From an uncultured Gemmiger sp. (GTDB lineage Bacteria; Bacillota; Clostridia; Oscillospirales; Ruminococcaceae), in NCBI GenBank assembly GCA_934502625.1, contig CAKSUQ010000001.1:62001-126000 (forward strand): 64,000 nt of DNA. The letters are read 5' to 3'. A program made the translations under genes and the position numbers. Under the pieces are notes generated by a model. The model did no database searches. It was not told the DNA's origin and was given only the letters and a program-made list of their open reading frames with translations. The first letter of the stretch is position 1, and each line of letters starts with the position of its first letter. Shown piece by piece: positions 39,822 through 50,310 of the stretch.

Positions 39822-41567
39822 ATGCGTAAAACCAAAATCGTCTGTACTATGGGGCCGTCCACCGATAAGCCGGGCATTCTGCGTCAGCTGATGGAAAACG
39901 GCATGAATGTCGCGCGCTTCAACTTCTCGCATGGCGACTACGAGGAGCACAAAGGCCGCTATGACAAGCTGCGCGCCCTGTCGCAGGAGCTTGACCTGCC
40001 CATCGCCGCCATGCTGGACACCAAAGGTCCCGAAATTCGTCTGGGCGAGTTCAAGAACGGCGTCGAGAAGCTGACGACCGGCCAGAAGTTCACCCTGACC
40101 TCCCGCAATGTCGAGGGCACGAACGAGATCTGCTCCATCACCTACAAGGAGCTGCCCCACGACGTCAAGGCGGGCGGCCGCATCATGCTGGACGACGGTC
40201 TGATCGAGCTGCACATCGATGAAGTCGGCGACACCGACATCGTATGTACCGTCTGCAACGACGGCACCATCAAGACGAAGAAGGGCGTCAACGTTCCCGG
40301 TGTGCATCTGTCGATGCCGTATATGAGCCAGCGCGACACCAGCGACATTCTGTTCGGCATCGAGCAGGGCTTCGATTTGATCTCGGCCAGCTTCGCCCGC
40401 AACGCGCAGGATATTATGGAGATTCGCCATATCCTCGACGAGCATAACTCCAAAATTCGCATCATCGCCAAGATCGAGAATCAGGAGGGCATCGATAACA
40501 TCGACGAAATTCTGACGGTGGCCGACGGCATCATGGTCGCCCGCGGCGACATGGGCGTCGAGATCGACTTTGCCGAGATTCCCTCCATCCAGAAGAACCT
40601 GATCGACCGTGCGATGAGCGCAGGCAAAATCTGCATCACTGCGACCCAGATGCTCGATTCGATGATCGTGAACCCCCGCCCCACCCGTGCCGAGATCACC
40701 GACGTGGCGAACGCCATCTACGACGGCACCGGCGCGGTCATGCTGTCCGGCGAGACTGCTGCGGGCAAGTACCCGGTCGAGGCGCTGAAGGCCATGGCGA
40801 CCATCGCCGAGACGACGGAGGCAGACTCCAACTTCGACAGCCTCGTGCATCATTCCCGCGGCGATTCCTCCCGCCTGAACGTCAGCGCCGCCGTCGGTCA
40901 CGCGGCCTGCACGACCGCCACCGACATCGGCGCATCCGCCATCATCACGGCCTCCAAGAGCGGCGAGACCGCCCGCCTGCTGAGCCGTTTCCGCCCCGAC
41001 ACCCAGATCATCGCCTGTGTGCTGGACGAGACGACCCGCCGCCAGCTGAACGTCTACCGCGGCGTCACCCCGCTGCTGATGGACTATGCGACCTCCACCG
41101 ATGAGCTCATCAGCATGTCGGTCGAGAAGGCCAAGAGCGCCGGGCTGGTGCAGGACGGCGACCTCGTCGTTGTGACGGCGGGCGTGCCTGTTGGCATCTC
41201 CGGCACGACGAACATGATCAAAGTCCATATGGTCGGCAATTCCCTGCTGGCAGGCGTCGGCATCGGCAGCCACAACGCCAAGGGCGAGGTCTGCGTCTGC
41301 CGCAGCGCCGCCGAGGCGTCCAAGAAGTTCAAGCCCGGCCAGATTCTGGTTGTGCCTTTCACCACGAACGACACGCTGCCCTTTATGCGCGAGGCCGCCG
41401 GTATCATCACCGAGGAAGCGGGCACGAACAGCCATTCCGCCATCGTCGGCCTGACGCTGGGCAAGGCGGTCATCGTCGGTGCGACGAATGCCACCCGCAC
41501 GCTGAAGGACGGCATGATGATCTCGATGGACTGCGCGCGCGGCATTGTGCAGGCCATGGCAAAGTGA
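39822..41567 (+). CDS. pyk: Pyruvate kinase with C-terminal PEP-utilizer-like domain
   Basis: Pyruvate kinase converts PEP and ADP to pyruvate and ATP. The start at 39822 (MRKTKIVCTMGPSTDKPGIL) follows GGAGGCAAAATTGT. The 581-residue product contains NFSHGDYEEH, MLDTKGPEIRLG, the active-site Lys in IIAKIENQEGIDN, MVARGDMGVEI and ATQMLDSMI. About 100 extra residues at the end (PGQILVVPFTTNDTLPFM to NSHSAIVGLTLGKAVIVG) resemble the phosphohistidine domain of PEP-using enzymes, as in Bacillus and Geobacillus Pyk. luxS follows after nine bases on the same transcript. Confidence 0.97.
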   Translation: MRKTKIVCTMGPSTDKPGILRQLMENGMNVARFNFSHGDYEEHKGRYDKLRALSQELDLPIAAMLDTKGPEIRLGEFKNGVEKLTTGQKFTLTSRNVEGTNEICSITYKELPHDVKAGGRIMLDDGLIELHIDEVGDTDIVCTVCNDGTIKTKKGVNVPGVHLSMPYMSQRDTSDILFGIEQGFDLISASFARNAQDIMEIRHILDEHNSKIRIIAKIENQEGIDNIDEILTVADGIMVARGDMGVEIDFAEIPSIQKNLIDRAMSAGKICITATQMLDSMIVNPRPTRAEITDVANAIYDGTGAVMLSGETAAGKYPVEALKAMATIAETTEADSNFDSLVHHSRGDSSRLNVSAAVGHAACTTATDIGASAIITASKSGETARLLSRFRPDTQIIACVLDETTRRQLNVYRGVTPLLMDYATSTDELISMSVEKAKSAGLVQDGDLVVVTAGVPVGISGTTNMIKVHMVGNSLLAGVGIGSHNAKGEVCVCRSAAEASKKFKPGQILVVPFTTNDTLPFMREAAGIITEEAGTNSHSAIVGLTLGKAVIVGATNATRTLKDGMMISMDCARGIVQAMAK

Positions 41568-41576
41568 GGCAGAACC

Positions 41577-42038
41577 ATGGAACGGATCGCAAGTTTTTGT
41601 GTTGACCATACCAAGCTGCTGCCGGGCATGTACCTGTCCCGGCAGGACGGCGCGGACGGCGAGATTCTGACGTGGGATATTCGGATGAAACAGCCCAACA
41701 AGGGCAGCTATCTTTCCCCCGCCGCCGCGCATACCATTGAGCATCTTTTCGCCACCTACGCCCGCAACAGCAAGTTCAGCAAGGGCGTCGTCTATGTTGG
41801 CCCCATGGGGTGCCTGACGGGCTTCTACCTGCTGACGACCGGGCTGACCCCCGCCGAAGCGCTGGAGCTGACCCGCAGCGCCTTTGCGTGGATGGCAGAG
41901 TACGAGGGTGAAATTCCCGGTGCGTCCGCCGTCGAGTGCGGCAACTACCTGATGATGGATCCCATCGCCGCCCGTGCCGAGGCCGCCGCCATGCTGCCGG
42001 TGCTGGAAAAGCTGGATGCGGAGAAACTGCATTATTGA
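41577..42038 (+). CDS. luxS: S-ribosylhomocysteine lyase
   Basis: LuxS cleaves S-ribosylhomocysteine to homocysteine and the precursor of autoinducer-2, as part of the activated methyl cycle. The 153-residue product has the metal ligands His52 and His56 in HTIEH and Cys121 in ECGN, the catalytic Cys79 in MGCLTGFY, and DIRMKQPN for the substrate. It is downstream of pyk with a short gap and shares the terminator at 42057-42092. No pfs (nucleosidase) gene is adjacent. Confidence 0.95.
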   Translation: MERIASFCVDHTKLLPGMYLSRQDGADGEILTWDIRMKQPNKGSYLSPAAAHTIEHLFATYARNSKFSKGVVYVGPMGCLTGFYLLTTGLTPAEALELTRSAFAWMAEYEGEIPGASAVECGNYLMMDPIAARAEAAAMLPVLEKLDAEKLHY

Positions 42039-42056
42039 TTGGTAATTGATAAATAG

Positions 42057-42092
42057 AAACTGCCCGCCGCATTTTTGCGGCGGGCAGTTTTT
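42057..42092 (+). terminator. Terminator of pyk-luxS
   Basis: A 14-bp perfect stem AAACTGCCCGCCGC / GCGGCGGGCAGTTT with an ATTTTT loop is followed by TT. The A-rich left flank makes it partly bidirectional. Confidence 0.85.
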
Positions 42093-42172
42093 GCGGGCGG
42101 ATATGGAATCCGCCCCTACAGAATATATTGTAATAGGGATACGTAGGGGCGCATTCCATATGCGCCCGCGCC
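42093..42172. repeat. Pair of GTAGGGGCG-type palindromes in opposite orientation
   Basis: The left copy (GCGGGCGGATATGGAATCCG then CCCCTAC, 42094-42120) and the right copy (GTAGGGGCGCATTCCATATG then CGCCCGCG, 42143-42170) face each other around about 22 AT-rich bases. The left copy is the exact reverse complement of the one at 62252-62279 over about 27 bases. The pair sits between two terminators, in a typical non-coding slot. Confidence 0.75.
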
Positions 42173-42179
42173 ACATAAA

Positions 42180-42214
42180 AACCGCCGCCCACTGTACACA
42201 CAGCGGGCGGCGTT
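42180..42214 (-). terminator. Terminator of pta
   Basis: On the minus strand CGCCGCCCGCTG / (C)AGTGGGCGGCGG with a short loop is followed by TTTTTATG, just after the pta stop. On the plus strand it is followed by TTTTTTT, so it can act both ways. Confidence 0.8.
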
Positions 42215-42235
42215 TTTTTATGTAGGAGCTTTACC

Positions 42236-43201
42236 TCAGATCAGCGCGGCGGTGATCAGCGCCATCTTGTAGACCTCCTCGGCGTTGCAGCCGCGGGACA
42301 AGTCATTAATGGGGGCATTCAGACCCTGCAGGATGGGGCCGTAGGCCTCGAAGCCGCCCAGACGCTGGGCAATCTTGTAGCCGATGTTGCCGGCGTTGAT
42401 GTTCGGGAAGATGAAGGTGTTGGCATAGCCGGCGACCTTGGAGCCGGGGGCTTTCAGCTGGCCGACCTCCGGGGCAACGGCAGCGTCAAACTGCAGCTCG
42501 CCGTCGACCTTCAGCTCCGGGTGAGCCTCCTGCACGCGCAGGGTGGCGTTGCGCATCTTGTCGACAGTCTCACCCTTGCCGGAGCCCTTGGTGGAGTAGG
42601 ACAGCAGCGCGACGCGGGGGTCGATGCCGAAGATTTCGGCGGTGTGGGCGGTCTCGACGGTGGACTCGACAATCTCGTCCTCGGAGGGATCAATGTTGAT
42701 GGCGCAGTCGCCCATGGCGATGCTCTCGTCGCCACGCATCAGAATGAAGCAGGAGCTGACGGACTTAATGCCGGGCTTGCACTTGATGAGCTGCAGCGCG
42801 GGGCGGACGGTGTCAGCGGTGGAGTAGGTCGCGCCGCCCAGCAGGCAGTCGGCCTTGCCCATCTTGACGAGCATCGTGCCGAAGTAGTTGCCCTTGGACA
42901 GGGCAGCACGGCACTGCTCATCGGTCATCTTGCCCTTGCGCAGCTCGACCATCTTGGCGACCATGGCGTCAAAGTCGGCGTAGTTGGTGGGGTCGATGAT
43001 CTCGGCACCGGTGATGTCAAAGTTGCCCTCGGCGGCAGCCTTCTTGACAGCCTCGGTCTCGCCCAGCAGGATGACCTTCAGGGTCTTGCCTGCCAGCAGA
43101 CGGCTGGCGGCGGACAGAATGCGGGCGTCGGTACCCTCGGTGAAGACGATGGACTTAGGCTCGGCCTGCAGCTTTTTCTCAAAATTCTCAAAAATGGACA
43201 T
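42236..43201 (-). CDS. pta: Phosphate acetyltransferase
   Basis: Pta exchanges acetyl-CoA and phosphate for acetyl phosphate, the route to ATP through acetate kinase in fermenters. The 321-residue product is the short single-domain form: FTEGTDARILSAASRLLAG at the start, VKMGKADCLLGGATYSTADT with the catalytic region, SYSTKGSGKG for CoA and phosphate, and FPNINAGNIGYKIAQRLGG near the end. No ackA lies next to it. It has its own promoter (43259-43286) and terminator. Confidence 0.95.
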   Translation of the reverse strand: MSIFENFEKKLQAEPKSIVFTEGTDARILSAASRLLAGKTLKVILLGETEAVKKAAAEGNFDITGAEIIDPTNYADFDAMVAKMVELRKGKMTDEQCRAALSKGNYFGTMLVKMGKADCLLGGATYSTADTVRPALQLIKCKPGIKSVSSCFILMRGDESIAMGDCAINIDPSEDEIVESTVETAHTAEIFGIDPRVALLSYSTKGSGKGETVDKMRNATLRVQEAHPELKVDGELQFDAAVAPEVGQLKAPGSKVAGYANTFIFPNINAGNIGYKIAQRLGGFEAYGPILQGLNAPINDLSRGCNAEEVYKMALITAALI

Positions 43202-43258
43202 ACTCTGACAACCTCCCAGTATTCATGCAGTACATGACTGCTTAACGCTTACTCGGCT

Positions 43259-43286
43259 ATTATAGCATCCTTTTTTTGAAATGCAA
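43259..43286 (-). promoter_or_regulatory. Promoter of pta
   Basis: TTGCAT (43281-43286) and TATAAT (43259-43264) are 16 bases apart on the minus strand. Upstream, ATGTGCGAAAT occurs twice as a direct repeat (43292-43302 and 43323-43333), 31 bases apart, just behind the -35, which may be activator sites. Confidence 0.65.
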
Positions 43287-43439
43287 AGAAAATGTGCGAA
43301 ATGCTCCAAAACTGCGCAAAATATGTGCGAAATTGGCGAAAAAAGCAAAATATTTCACAAAGTTAATAAAATATCAAGGTAAAGTTTGTGCATTTTTTAT
43401 CAAAGAATCCGTCTGAAAACGACTCTTGTGCCCTTTGCA

Positions 43440-43700
43440 TTAAAAGTAAAAATAAAACAAAAGTGCAGTCTGCGCGGCGAGGATCAGCGGCATGCCCACC
43501 ACAAAATACCAGTGCTTTGTTTTGTGGCGGAATGCATACATCCCCGCCCATGCGCCAAGGCTGCCGCCCAGCAGTGCCGCGCCGAAGAGCATTTTTTCCG
43601 GGATGCGCCACTGCCGCGCGCGGGCGCGGTGCTTGTCGATGCCCATCAGTGCGAAACCGACGAGATTTATAATAATGATGTAAAGGATTGTAGTATTCAT
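43440..43700 (-). CDS. DUF1294-family small membrane protein
   Basis: The start at 43700 (MNTTILYIIIINLVGFALMG) gives 86 residues. A longer frame extends to 43982 but has no site and overlaps atpC on the same strand. The two to three membrane helices and the phrase GIDKHRARARQWRIPEKMLF followed by GGSLGAWAGMYAFRHKTKHW are the DUF1294 signature. The function of this family is unknown. The -10 lies only seven bases from the start codon, so the mRNA may be leaderless. Confidence 0.85.
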   Translation of the reverse strand: MNTTILYIIIINLVGFALMGIDKHRARARQWRIPEKMLFGAALLGGSLGAWAGMYAFRHKTKHWYFVVGMPLILAAQTALLFYFYF

Positions 43701-43707
43701 GTTCCCT

Positions 43708-43736
43708 ATTATAGCTTGTGTGGGGGCAAAAGGCAA
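43708..43736 (-). promoter_or_regulatory. Promoter of the DUF1294 gene, nearly leaderless
   Basis: TTGCCT (43731-43736) and TATAAT (43708-43713) are 17 bases apart on the minus strand; the start codon at 43700 is where transcription itself would begin. Confidence 0.6.
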
Positions 43737-43790
43737 GCGGCGGGGGCGACGGGACGCTGCCTCCGCCGAAACGTGCATTTCCAAACAAAA

Positions 43791-43814
43791 AGCCCCCGCC
43801 GTATAGCGGGAGCT
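43791..43814 (-). terminator. Terminator of the ATP synthase operon
   Basis: AGCTCCCGC / GCGGGGGCT (one bulged base) with a TATACG-type loop is followed by TTTTTG on the minus strand, a few bases after the atpC stop. Confidence 0.8.
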
Positions 43815-43819
43815 ATCGT

Positions 43820-44233
43820 TCAAATATCTTTGCGGGCTGCGACGCTGCTGCGCACGAGGGCGCGTTTCAGGCGGGCTTCCGCCAGCTCCATCTCGCGTTT
43901 GTCGAGATTCTTCTGGGCGAGGGTCTCCTCGGCGCGCGCCTTGCTGCGGGCGGCGCGCTCGGTGTCGATGGCGTCCGCCCATTCAAAGGTTGTCGCCAGC
44001 AGATGACATTCGCCCTGCATCATACTGAGCATACCGCCCATGCAGGCGGCGCGGCGAACGGTTCCATCCTCCAGCTTGATATGAGCTTCGCCCATGCCCA
44101 GCGCGGTGCAGAAGTCGATGTGCTTGGCAAGCAGCTGCACCTGACCGTTGATGGTGCGGCAGGACACCGACGTGACCTCGCCATCAAAGGCGACGCCGTC
44201 CGGCGTCATGATCTTCAGCGGGAAAGTTGCCAT
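43820..44233 (-). CDS. atpC: ATP synthase epsilon subunit
   Basis: The epsilon subunit is part of the central stalk and can inhibit ATP hydrolysis. The 137-residue product has the N-terminal beta-sandwich (PLKIMTPDGVAFDGEVTSVS, LAKHIDFCTALGMGEAHIKL) and a C-terminal helical hairpin from about residue 90 (RAARSKARAEETLAQKNLDK). The His in AKHID replaces the usual GHxG phrase. It is the last gene of the operon, 12 bases after atpD. Confidence 0.93.
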   Translation of the reverse strand: MATFPLKIMTPDGVAFDGEVTSVSCRTINGQVQLLAKHIDFCTALGMGEAHIKLEDGTVRRAACMGGMLSMMQGECHLLATTFEWADAIDTERAARSKARAEETLAQKNLDKREMELAEARLKRALVRSSVAARKDI

Positions 44234-44245
44234 ATTCCCACCGCC

Positions 44246-45670
<1,425 letters not shown>

Positions 45671-46525
45671 TTAACTTTCCGCGTCGGCGCCCGCCACAAT
45701 CTCAGTGATCTCCTGAGTGATGGCAGCCTGACGTGCGCGGTTGTAGTACAGGTTCAGGTGGTCGATCATCTCACCGGCATTCTTGGTGGCGGCATCCATG
45801 GCCATGCGGCGCGCGCCCTGCTCACTGGCAACGCTCTCGCACAAGGCACCGTAGACGACACCGGCGAGATATTCTGGAATGATCGCATCAAAGACAGCCT
45901 TGCTGTCCGGCTCGTAGAGCATCAGGCTCTCGTGCTCGTAGCCCGGTTCCGGGCGCGGCGCATCGAAGGGCAAAACGGGCAGCACGGTAGCAGTCTGGGT
46001 CAGCATAGAGACAAATTGCGTAAAACCAAGGCGGATTTCGTCAAACTCCCCTGCCAAGAATTTCTGGCAGACAAGGCGGGCAATCTCGAAGCAGTCGCTG
46101 ACGGACAAATCGCCGGCCTCGGCAAAGGCGGTCGTCAGGACGTTCGCCTTGCGGCGCTCGAAATGCTCGACGGCCTTTTTGCCGATGGGCAGCACGCAGT
46201 ACTCGGCGTCTGCGGCGTCCGCATCGATGGCTTTCAGGATGTTGGCGTTGTAGCCGCCCGCCAGCCCGCGGTCGCCCGCGATGACGATATACAGGCGGCG
46301 GTTCGTCTCCCGCTTGGCGAGGTAGGGGCTGTCGAAATCCGAGTCCGCGTTGGCAATGTCGTAGAGCGTGCGGTACAGCGTCTCAAAATAGGGGCGGCTG
46401 CCCTCGACGCGCTCCTTGGCACGGCGCAGCTTGCTGGATGCAACAAGCTCCATCGCCTTGGTGATCTGCATGGTGCTTTCGACGCTTCGGATACGCAGCT
46501 TGATTTCTTTCATGGAACCGGCCAT
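45671..46525 (-). CDS. atpG: ATP synthase gamma subunit
   Basis: The rotor shaft of F1. The start at 46525 (MAGSMKEIKLRIRSVESTMQ) follows GGAGGTGCCGCCG; an ATG nine bases upstream is inside the ribosome-site spacing. The 284-residue product has the N-terminal helix (ITKAMELVASSKLRRAKER), the Rossmann-like middle (ITSDRGLAGGYN is here IAGDRGLAGGYNANIL) and the C-terminal helix with ATKNAGEMIDHLNLYYNRAR and QAAITQEITEIVAGA. All hallmarks are present. Confidence 0.95.
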   Translation of the reverse strand: MAGSMKEIKLRIRSVESTMQITKAMELVASSKLRRAKERVEGSRPYFETLYRTLYDIANADSDFDSPYLAKRETNRRLYIVIAGDRGLAGGYNANILKAIDADAADAEYCVLPIGKKAVEHFERRKANVLTTAFAEAGDLSVSDCFEIARLVCQKFLAGEFDEIRLGFTQFVSMLTQTATVLPVLPFDAPRPEPGYEHESLMLYEPDSKAVFDAIIPEYLAGVVYGALCESVASEQGARRMAMDAATKNAGEMIDHLNLYYNRARQAAITQEITEIVAGADAES

Positions 46526-46546
46526 CGGCGGCACCTCCTTTGCAGT

Positions 46547-48082
46547 TTATTTTTCCTTCAGAAATTGCGCCGTAAAGTCGGCCAGCACCTGCTTGAGCTG
46601 CTCTTCGGTCTCCGGCTTCAGGTCGCCGGTGGTGCGGATGGTATCCATGACCCCGGCGGCGGTGACGTTTTCGTCCAGATAGGCATAGAGGCGCTGCTCG
46701 TACTCGGCAATGTCGGCGACGGCCACATCCTTAAGGTAGCTGTGGATCGTCGCGTACAGGATGGCAACCTGCTTTTCGACGGCGACGGGGCTGTTGCGAT
46801 CCTGCTTCAGCACCTCGACGATGCGCTCGCCCTGTGCCAGACGTGCCTTGGTATCGGCGTCCAGATCAGAGCCGAACTGGGCGAAGCCCTGCAGCTCGCG
46901 GTACTGGGAGTAGATCAGCTTCAGCGTACCTGCGACCTTCTTCATAGCCTTGATCTGGGCGTTGCCGCCGACACGGGAAACCGAGATGCCGGGGTTGACG
47001 GCAGGGCGGATGCCTGCGTGGAACAGCTCGGTCTCCAAGAATATCTGGCCATCGGTGATGGAAATGACGTTCGTCGGAATATACGCCGAAACGTCGCCCG
47101 CCTGCGTCTCTATGATGGGCAGTGCGGTCAGAGAGCCGCCGCCCTTGGCGTCGCTGAGCTTCGCCGCGCGTTCCAGCAGACGGCTGTGCAGATAGAAGAC
47201 ATCGCCGGGATAGGCCTCGCGTCCCGGTGGACGACGGATCAGCAGCGAAAGCGCACGATACGCGACCGCGTGCTTGGACAGGTCGTCATAGATAATCAGG
47301 ACGTGCCTGCCCTTGTTCATGAAGTATTCGCCCATAGCGCAGCCTGCGTAGGGGGCGATATACTGCAGCGGCGACAGCTCCGACGCGGTGGCACAGACGA
47401 TGGTCGTATACGCCATAGCGCCGTTTTTCTCCAGATTTTCGACCAGCGTCGCTACGGTGGAGCGCTTCTGGCCGATGGCAACGTAGATGCACAAAACATC
47501 CTTGCCCTTCTGGTTGATGATGGTATCGGTCGCGATGACCGTCTTGCCGGTCTGGCGGTCGCCGATGATCAGCTCACGCTGGCCGCGGCCGATGGGAATC
47601 ATCGAGTCGATGGCCTTGATGCCGGTCTGCAGCGGCTGTTTAACGGGCTGGCGGTCGAGGATGCCGGGTGCCGGGGACTCAATGGCGCGGTAATCGGCGG
47701 CCTCGATGGGGCCTTTGCCATCGATGGGCTGACCCAGCGCGTTGACAACGCGGCCGATCATTCCCTCGCCCACCGGCACGGATACGACCTTGCCGGTGCG
47801 CTTGATGGTGCTGCCCTCCTTGATGCCCTCATCGTCGCCAAGCAGGACGATGGAGACGCTGTTTTCTTCCAGATTTTGCGCCATGCCGTAGGTACCGCTC
47901 TCGAACTGAACCAGTTCACCGGCCATACAGTTGTCAAGCCCCGCAGCACGCGCAATACCGTCGCCCACCATCGTTACCGTGCCCGTCTCGGTCTGCTCAA
48001 TGGCATTCTCGTAGTACTTGATCTGGGAACGGATGATGCGGGAGATTTGTTCGGGTTTCAGTTGCACTGTTTGGTTCACCAC
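46547..48082 (-). CDS. atpA: ATP synthase alpha subunit
   Basis: The non-catalytic nucleotide-binding subunit of F1. The 511-residue product has the P-loop [15 protein letters not shown], the phrase [20 protein letters not shown], and [19 protein letters not shown] near residue 370, which are universal. It starts [20 protein letters not shown] and is preceded by atpH after 24 bases. Confidence 0.97.
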   Translation of the reverse strand: MVNQTVQLKPEQISRIIRSQIKYYENAIEQTETGTVTMVGDGIARAAGLDNCMAGELVQFESGTYGMAQNLEENSVSIVLLGDDEGIKEGSTIKRTGKVVSVPVGEGMIGRVVNALGQPIDGKGPIEAADYRAIESPAPGILDRQPVKQPLQTGIKAIDSMIPIGRGQRELIIGDRQTGKTVIATDTIINQKGKDVLCIYVAIGQKRSTVATLVENLEKNGAMAYTTIVCATASELSPLQYIAPYAGCAMGEYFMNKGRHVLIIYDDLSKHAVAYRALSLLIRRPPGREAYPGDVFYLHSRLLERAAKLSDAKGGGSLTALPIIETQAGDVSAYIPTNVISITDGQIFLETELFHAGIRPAVNPGISVSRVGGNAQIKAMKKVAGTLKLIYSQYRELQGFAQFGSDLDADTKARLAQGERIVEVLKQDRNSPVAVEKQVAILYATIHSYLKDVAVADIAEYEQRLYAYLDENVTAAGVMDTIRTTGDLKPETEEQLKQVLADFTAQFLKEK

Positions 48083-48106
48083 ACAATCTATAGAATGGGT
48101 GCAATA

Positions 48107-48643
48107 TTAAAGCGTAGCACCGTCAATTTCTTCACGCAGGCGCTCTAAATGGCGCTGCACGGTGCCGTCCAGACGCGTACCGCCCAAGTCAAGGCGCAGC
48201 CCGCCCAGAACGGTAGGGTCGACGGTCTCGGTCAGGACGATGTTTTTGCCTGTCATCATCTGCAATTTTGCCAGCAGCTTTTCGCGGGTGGGCGCCGTCA
48301 GCGCAATGGCCGACACCGCCGTGACTTCCAGAATATCGTGGTCTGCGTTGTACCGGTCACGGTACGCGCGCAACACGCCGGGAAGCTCCGCAATCATGCC
48401 CTCCTCGCACAGCAGTTTGAGGAAGTTAACGAGGTACGGGTGGGCACCCTCGAAGGCCTTGTCCAGCAGGGCGCAGCGCTCCTTTTTCGGGACGCTGGGC
48501 GCCGCCAGCAGCCGCAGGTACTGCGGCTCGGCTTCGATGCTGTCCACTGCGGTCTGCAGCTCCTGCATCAGCTGGTCGGTGAGGTTTTCCTCTGCCGCCA
48601 GATCATACAGGCTGCCGCCGTAGCGTTTCGCAAGCTCGGTCAT
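48107..48643 (-). CDS. atpH: ATP synthase delta subunit
   Basis: The delta subunit joins F1 to the peripheral stalk. The 178-residue product starts MTELAKRYGGSLYDLAAEEN, the usual helical N-terminal domain, and ends with the conserved phrase VDPTVLGGLRLDLGGTRLDG followed by TVQRHLERLREE. The start overlaps the atpF stop by four bases (ATGA). Confidence 0.94.
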   Translation of the reverse strand: MTELAKRYGGSLYDLAAEENLTDQLMQELQTAVDSIEAEPQYLRLLAAPSVPKKERCALLDKAFEGAHPYLVNFLKLLCEEGMIAELPGVLRAYRDRYNADHDILEVTAVSAIALTAPTREKLLAKLQMMTGKNIVLTETVDPTVLGGLRLDLGGTRLDGTVQRHLERLREEIDGATL

Positions 48644-49146
48644 GAGGCATCCCCCACATTCCGGATAAATTCATCGATCAAGGCCTGATGATCAGCCTCC
48701 TTGATCTCGCGCTCCACGACCTTGCCCGCGATCTCGACAGCCATGCCGCCGATCTCGTTTTTCAGGTCATTGACAGCCTTCTTGCGTTCCTGTGCGATGT
48801 CAGCCTCCGCCGCCGCGCGGATGGACGCAGCCTCGGCCTTTGCCTCGTTCACGATCTCTTCCTCGCGCTTCTGGGCGCGAGCGGTCGCTTCACGCAGCAT
48901 GGTGTCGCGCTCGTCCTTGATGCTCTGCAGATGCTCCGCGTACTCTTTTTCAAGATCGGCGGCCTTCTGCTTGGCAGCGTCGGCGTCGGCGTACATCGTA
49001 TCGATCTCCTGCTGGCGGTCATCGATCATCTTCTTCACCGGCTTGAAAAGGAATTTTTTCAGCACAGTAAAGGTGATGAGCATATTGCAGAAGGTAAACA
49101 GCGCAGTCCACGGGTTGACGCCTACAAAACTTTCAAAGCCCGTCAT
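48640..49146 (-). CDS. atpF: ATP synthase b subunit
   Basis: The peripheral stalk subunit. The 168-residue product has one membrane helix near the N-terminus (about residues 8-27, NPWTALFTFCNMLITFTVLK), the KFLFKPVKKMIDDRQQEID phrase, then a long charged helix rich in A, E and K that pairs as a right-handed coiled coil. The next gene overlaps its stop. Confidence 0.94.
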   Translation of the reverse strand: MTGFESFVGVNPWTALFTFCNMLITFTVLKKFLFKPVKKMIDDRQQEIDTMYADADAAKQKAADLEKEYAEHLQSIKDERDTMLREATARAQKREEEIVNEAKAEAASIRAAAEADIAQERKKAVNDLKNEIGGMAVEIAGKVVEREIKEADHQALIDEFIRNVGDAS

Positions 49147-49175
49147 GAGCTATTCCTCCATTTCCGGCAGTTTCA

Positions 49176-49427
<252 letters not shown>

Positions 49428-49446
49428 CTAAATAATAAATACGGAT

Positions 49447-50310
49447 TCAGGCTTCCTCCGGGGGCGGGCAGGCATTGCCCACGTACACCATTGTCAACAG
49501 GCTGAAGACAAGGGCTTGTACGCCGCCGGAGAAAATATCGAAATACAGGCTCAGGATGCCGGGGACACCGACCTCCAGATATGGTACGCCTGTCAGCCCC
49601 AAAAGGGAGAGTGCGCCGGTCACGACGAAAACGATGCCGAAGATCTTGCGCGCCAGCTTTTTCGTCTTGACGCCGCTGTACAGCAGCGCCGCGCCGACCG
49701 CCAGAACGAGAACGCCCACAATGACGCTTTTGCCAACCAGCCCCAGCACCGCCGCAGAGACGGTAGCCAGCGCCGAGTAGACAAGGCTTGTCAGGACGCT
49801 GCCGCCTGCAATGTTGCCGAAGTGACGGAACGCCATCGAGATCGGCTGTGCGATCTCGGAAACAAGGTTCATCGGGGTCATAACGACGATTGGCTCGGTG
49901 AAGCCCTTCAGCCAGCCGCCGACGCCGTTGCGCTTGATGGAGCAGCCCCAGCAGATAAAGCTTGTCATCAGCGCCCAAGTCACCGTCGTGGACAAATCAG
50001 CCGTCGACGAGCGGAAGATGCCCGTCATGCCGATAAACGAACCGCAGATGGAACTGAGGAACAGCGCGCCGATGTAGGGTGTCCAATAACTGTTGTGCTT
50101 GCCCATCGTGCTTTCGACCATGTCATAGAGCATCGACACGCCTTTTTCGACGAGCACCTGACGGCGGCTTGGCCGCTTTTGCAGGTTACTGCCCAGCACG
50201 ACCGCCGCTATGCAAAGCAGCAGCATGACAACAAACGACGAGACCGTCGTCTGTGTGATGCCGATGCCGCCGAACAGCGGAATGGTGAAGTAGATTTTCG
50301 GGCCATTCAT
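49447..50310 (-). CDS. atpB: ATP synthase a subunit
   Basis: The stator channel subunit. The 287-residue product has five to six membrane helices and a long N-terminal part. The essential Arg is in the fourth helix region (PISMAFRHFGNIAGGSVLTS). The phrase EPIVVMTPMNLVSEIAQPIS just before it is the conserved N-P-x-x-L-x-x-E type motif. It follows atpI with a four-base overlap and precedes atpE. Confidence 0.94.
   Translation of the reverse strand: MNGPKIYFTIPLFGGIGITQTTVSSFVVMLLLCIAAVVLGSNLQKRPSRRQVLVEKGVSMLYDMVESTMGKHNSYWTPYIGALFLSSICGSFIGMTGIFRSSTADLSTTVTWALMTSFICWGCSIKRNGVGGWLKGFTEPIVVMTPMNLVSEIAQPISMAFRHFGNIAGGSVLTSLVYSALATVSAAVLGLVGKSVIVGVLVLAVGAALLYSGVKTKKLARKIFGIVFVVTGALSLLGLTGVPYLEVGVPGILSLYFDIFSGGVQALVFSLLTMVYVGNACPPPEEA

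Noticed and set aside
39750..42176. An 808-codon minus-strand frame opposite pyk and luxS
   Set aside because: Both opposite genes are certain; the frame crosses two genes and their terminators and has no start signals.
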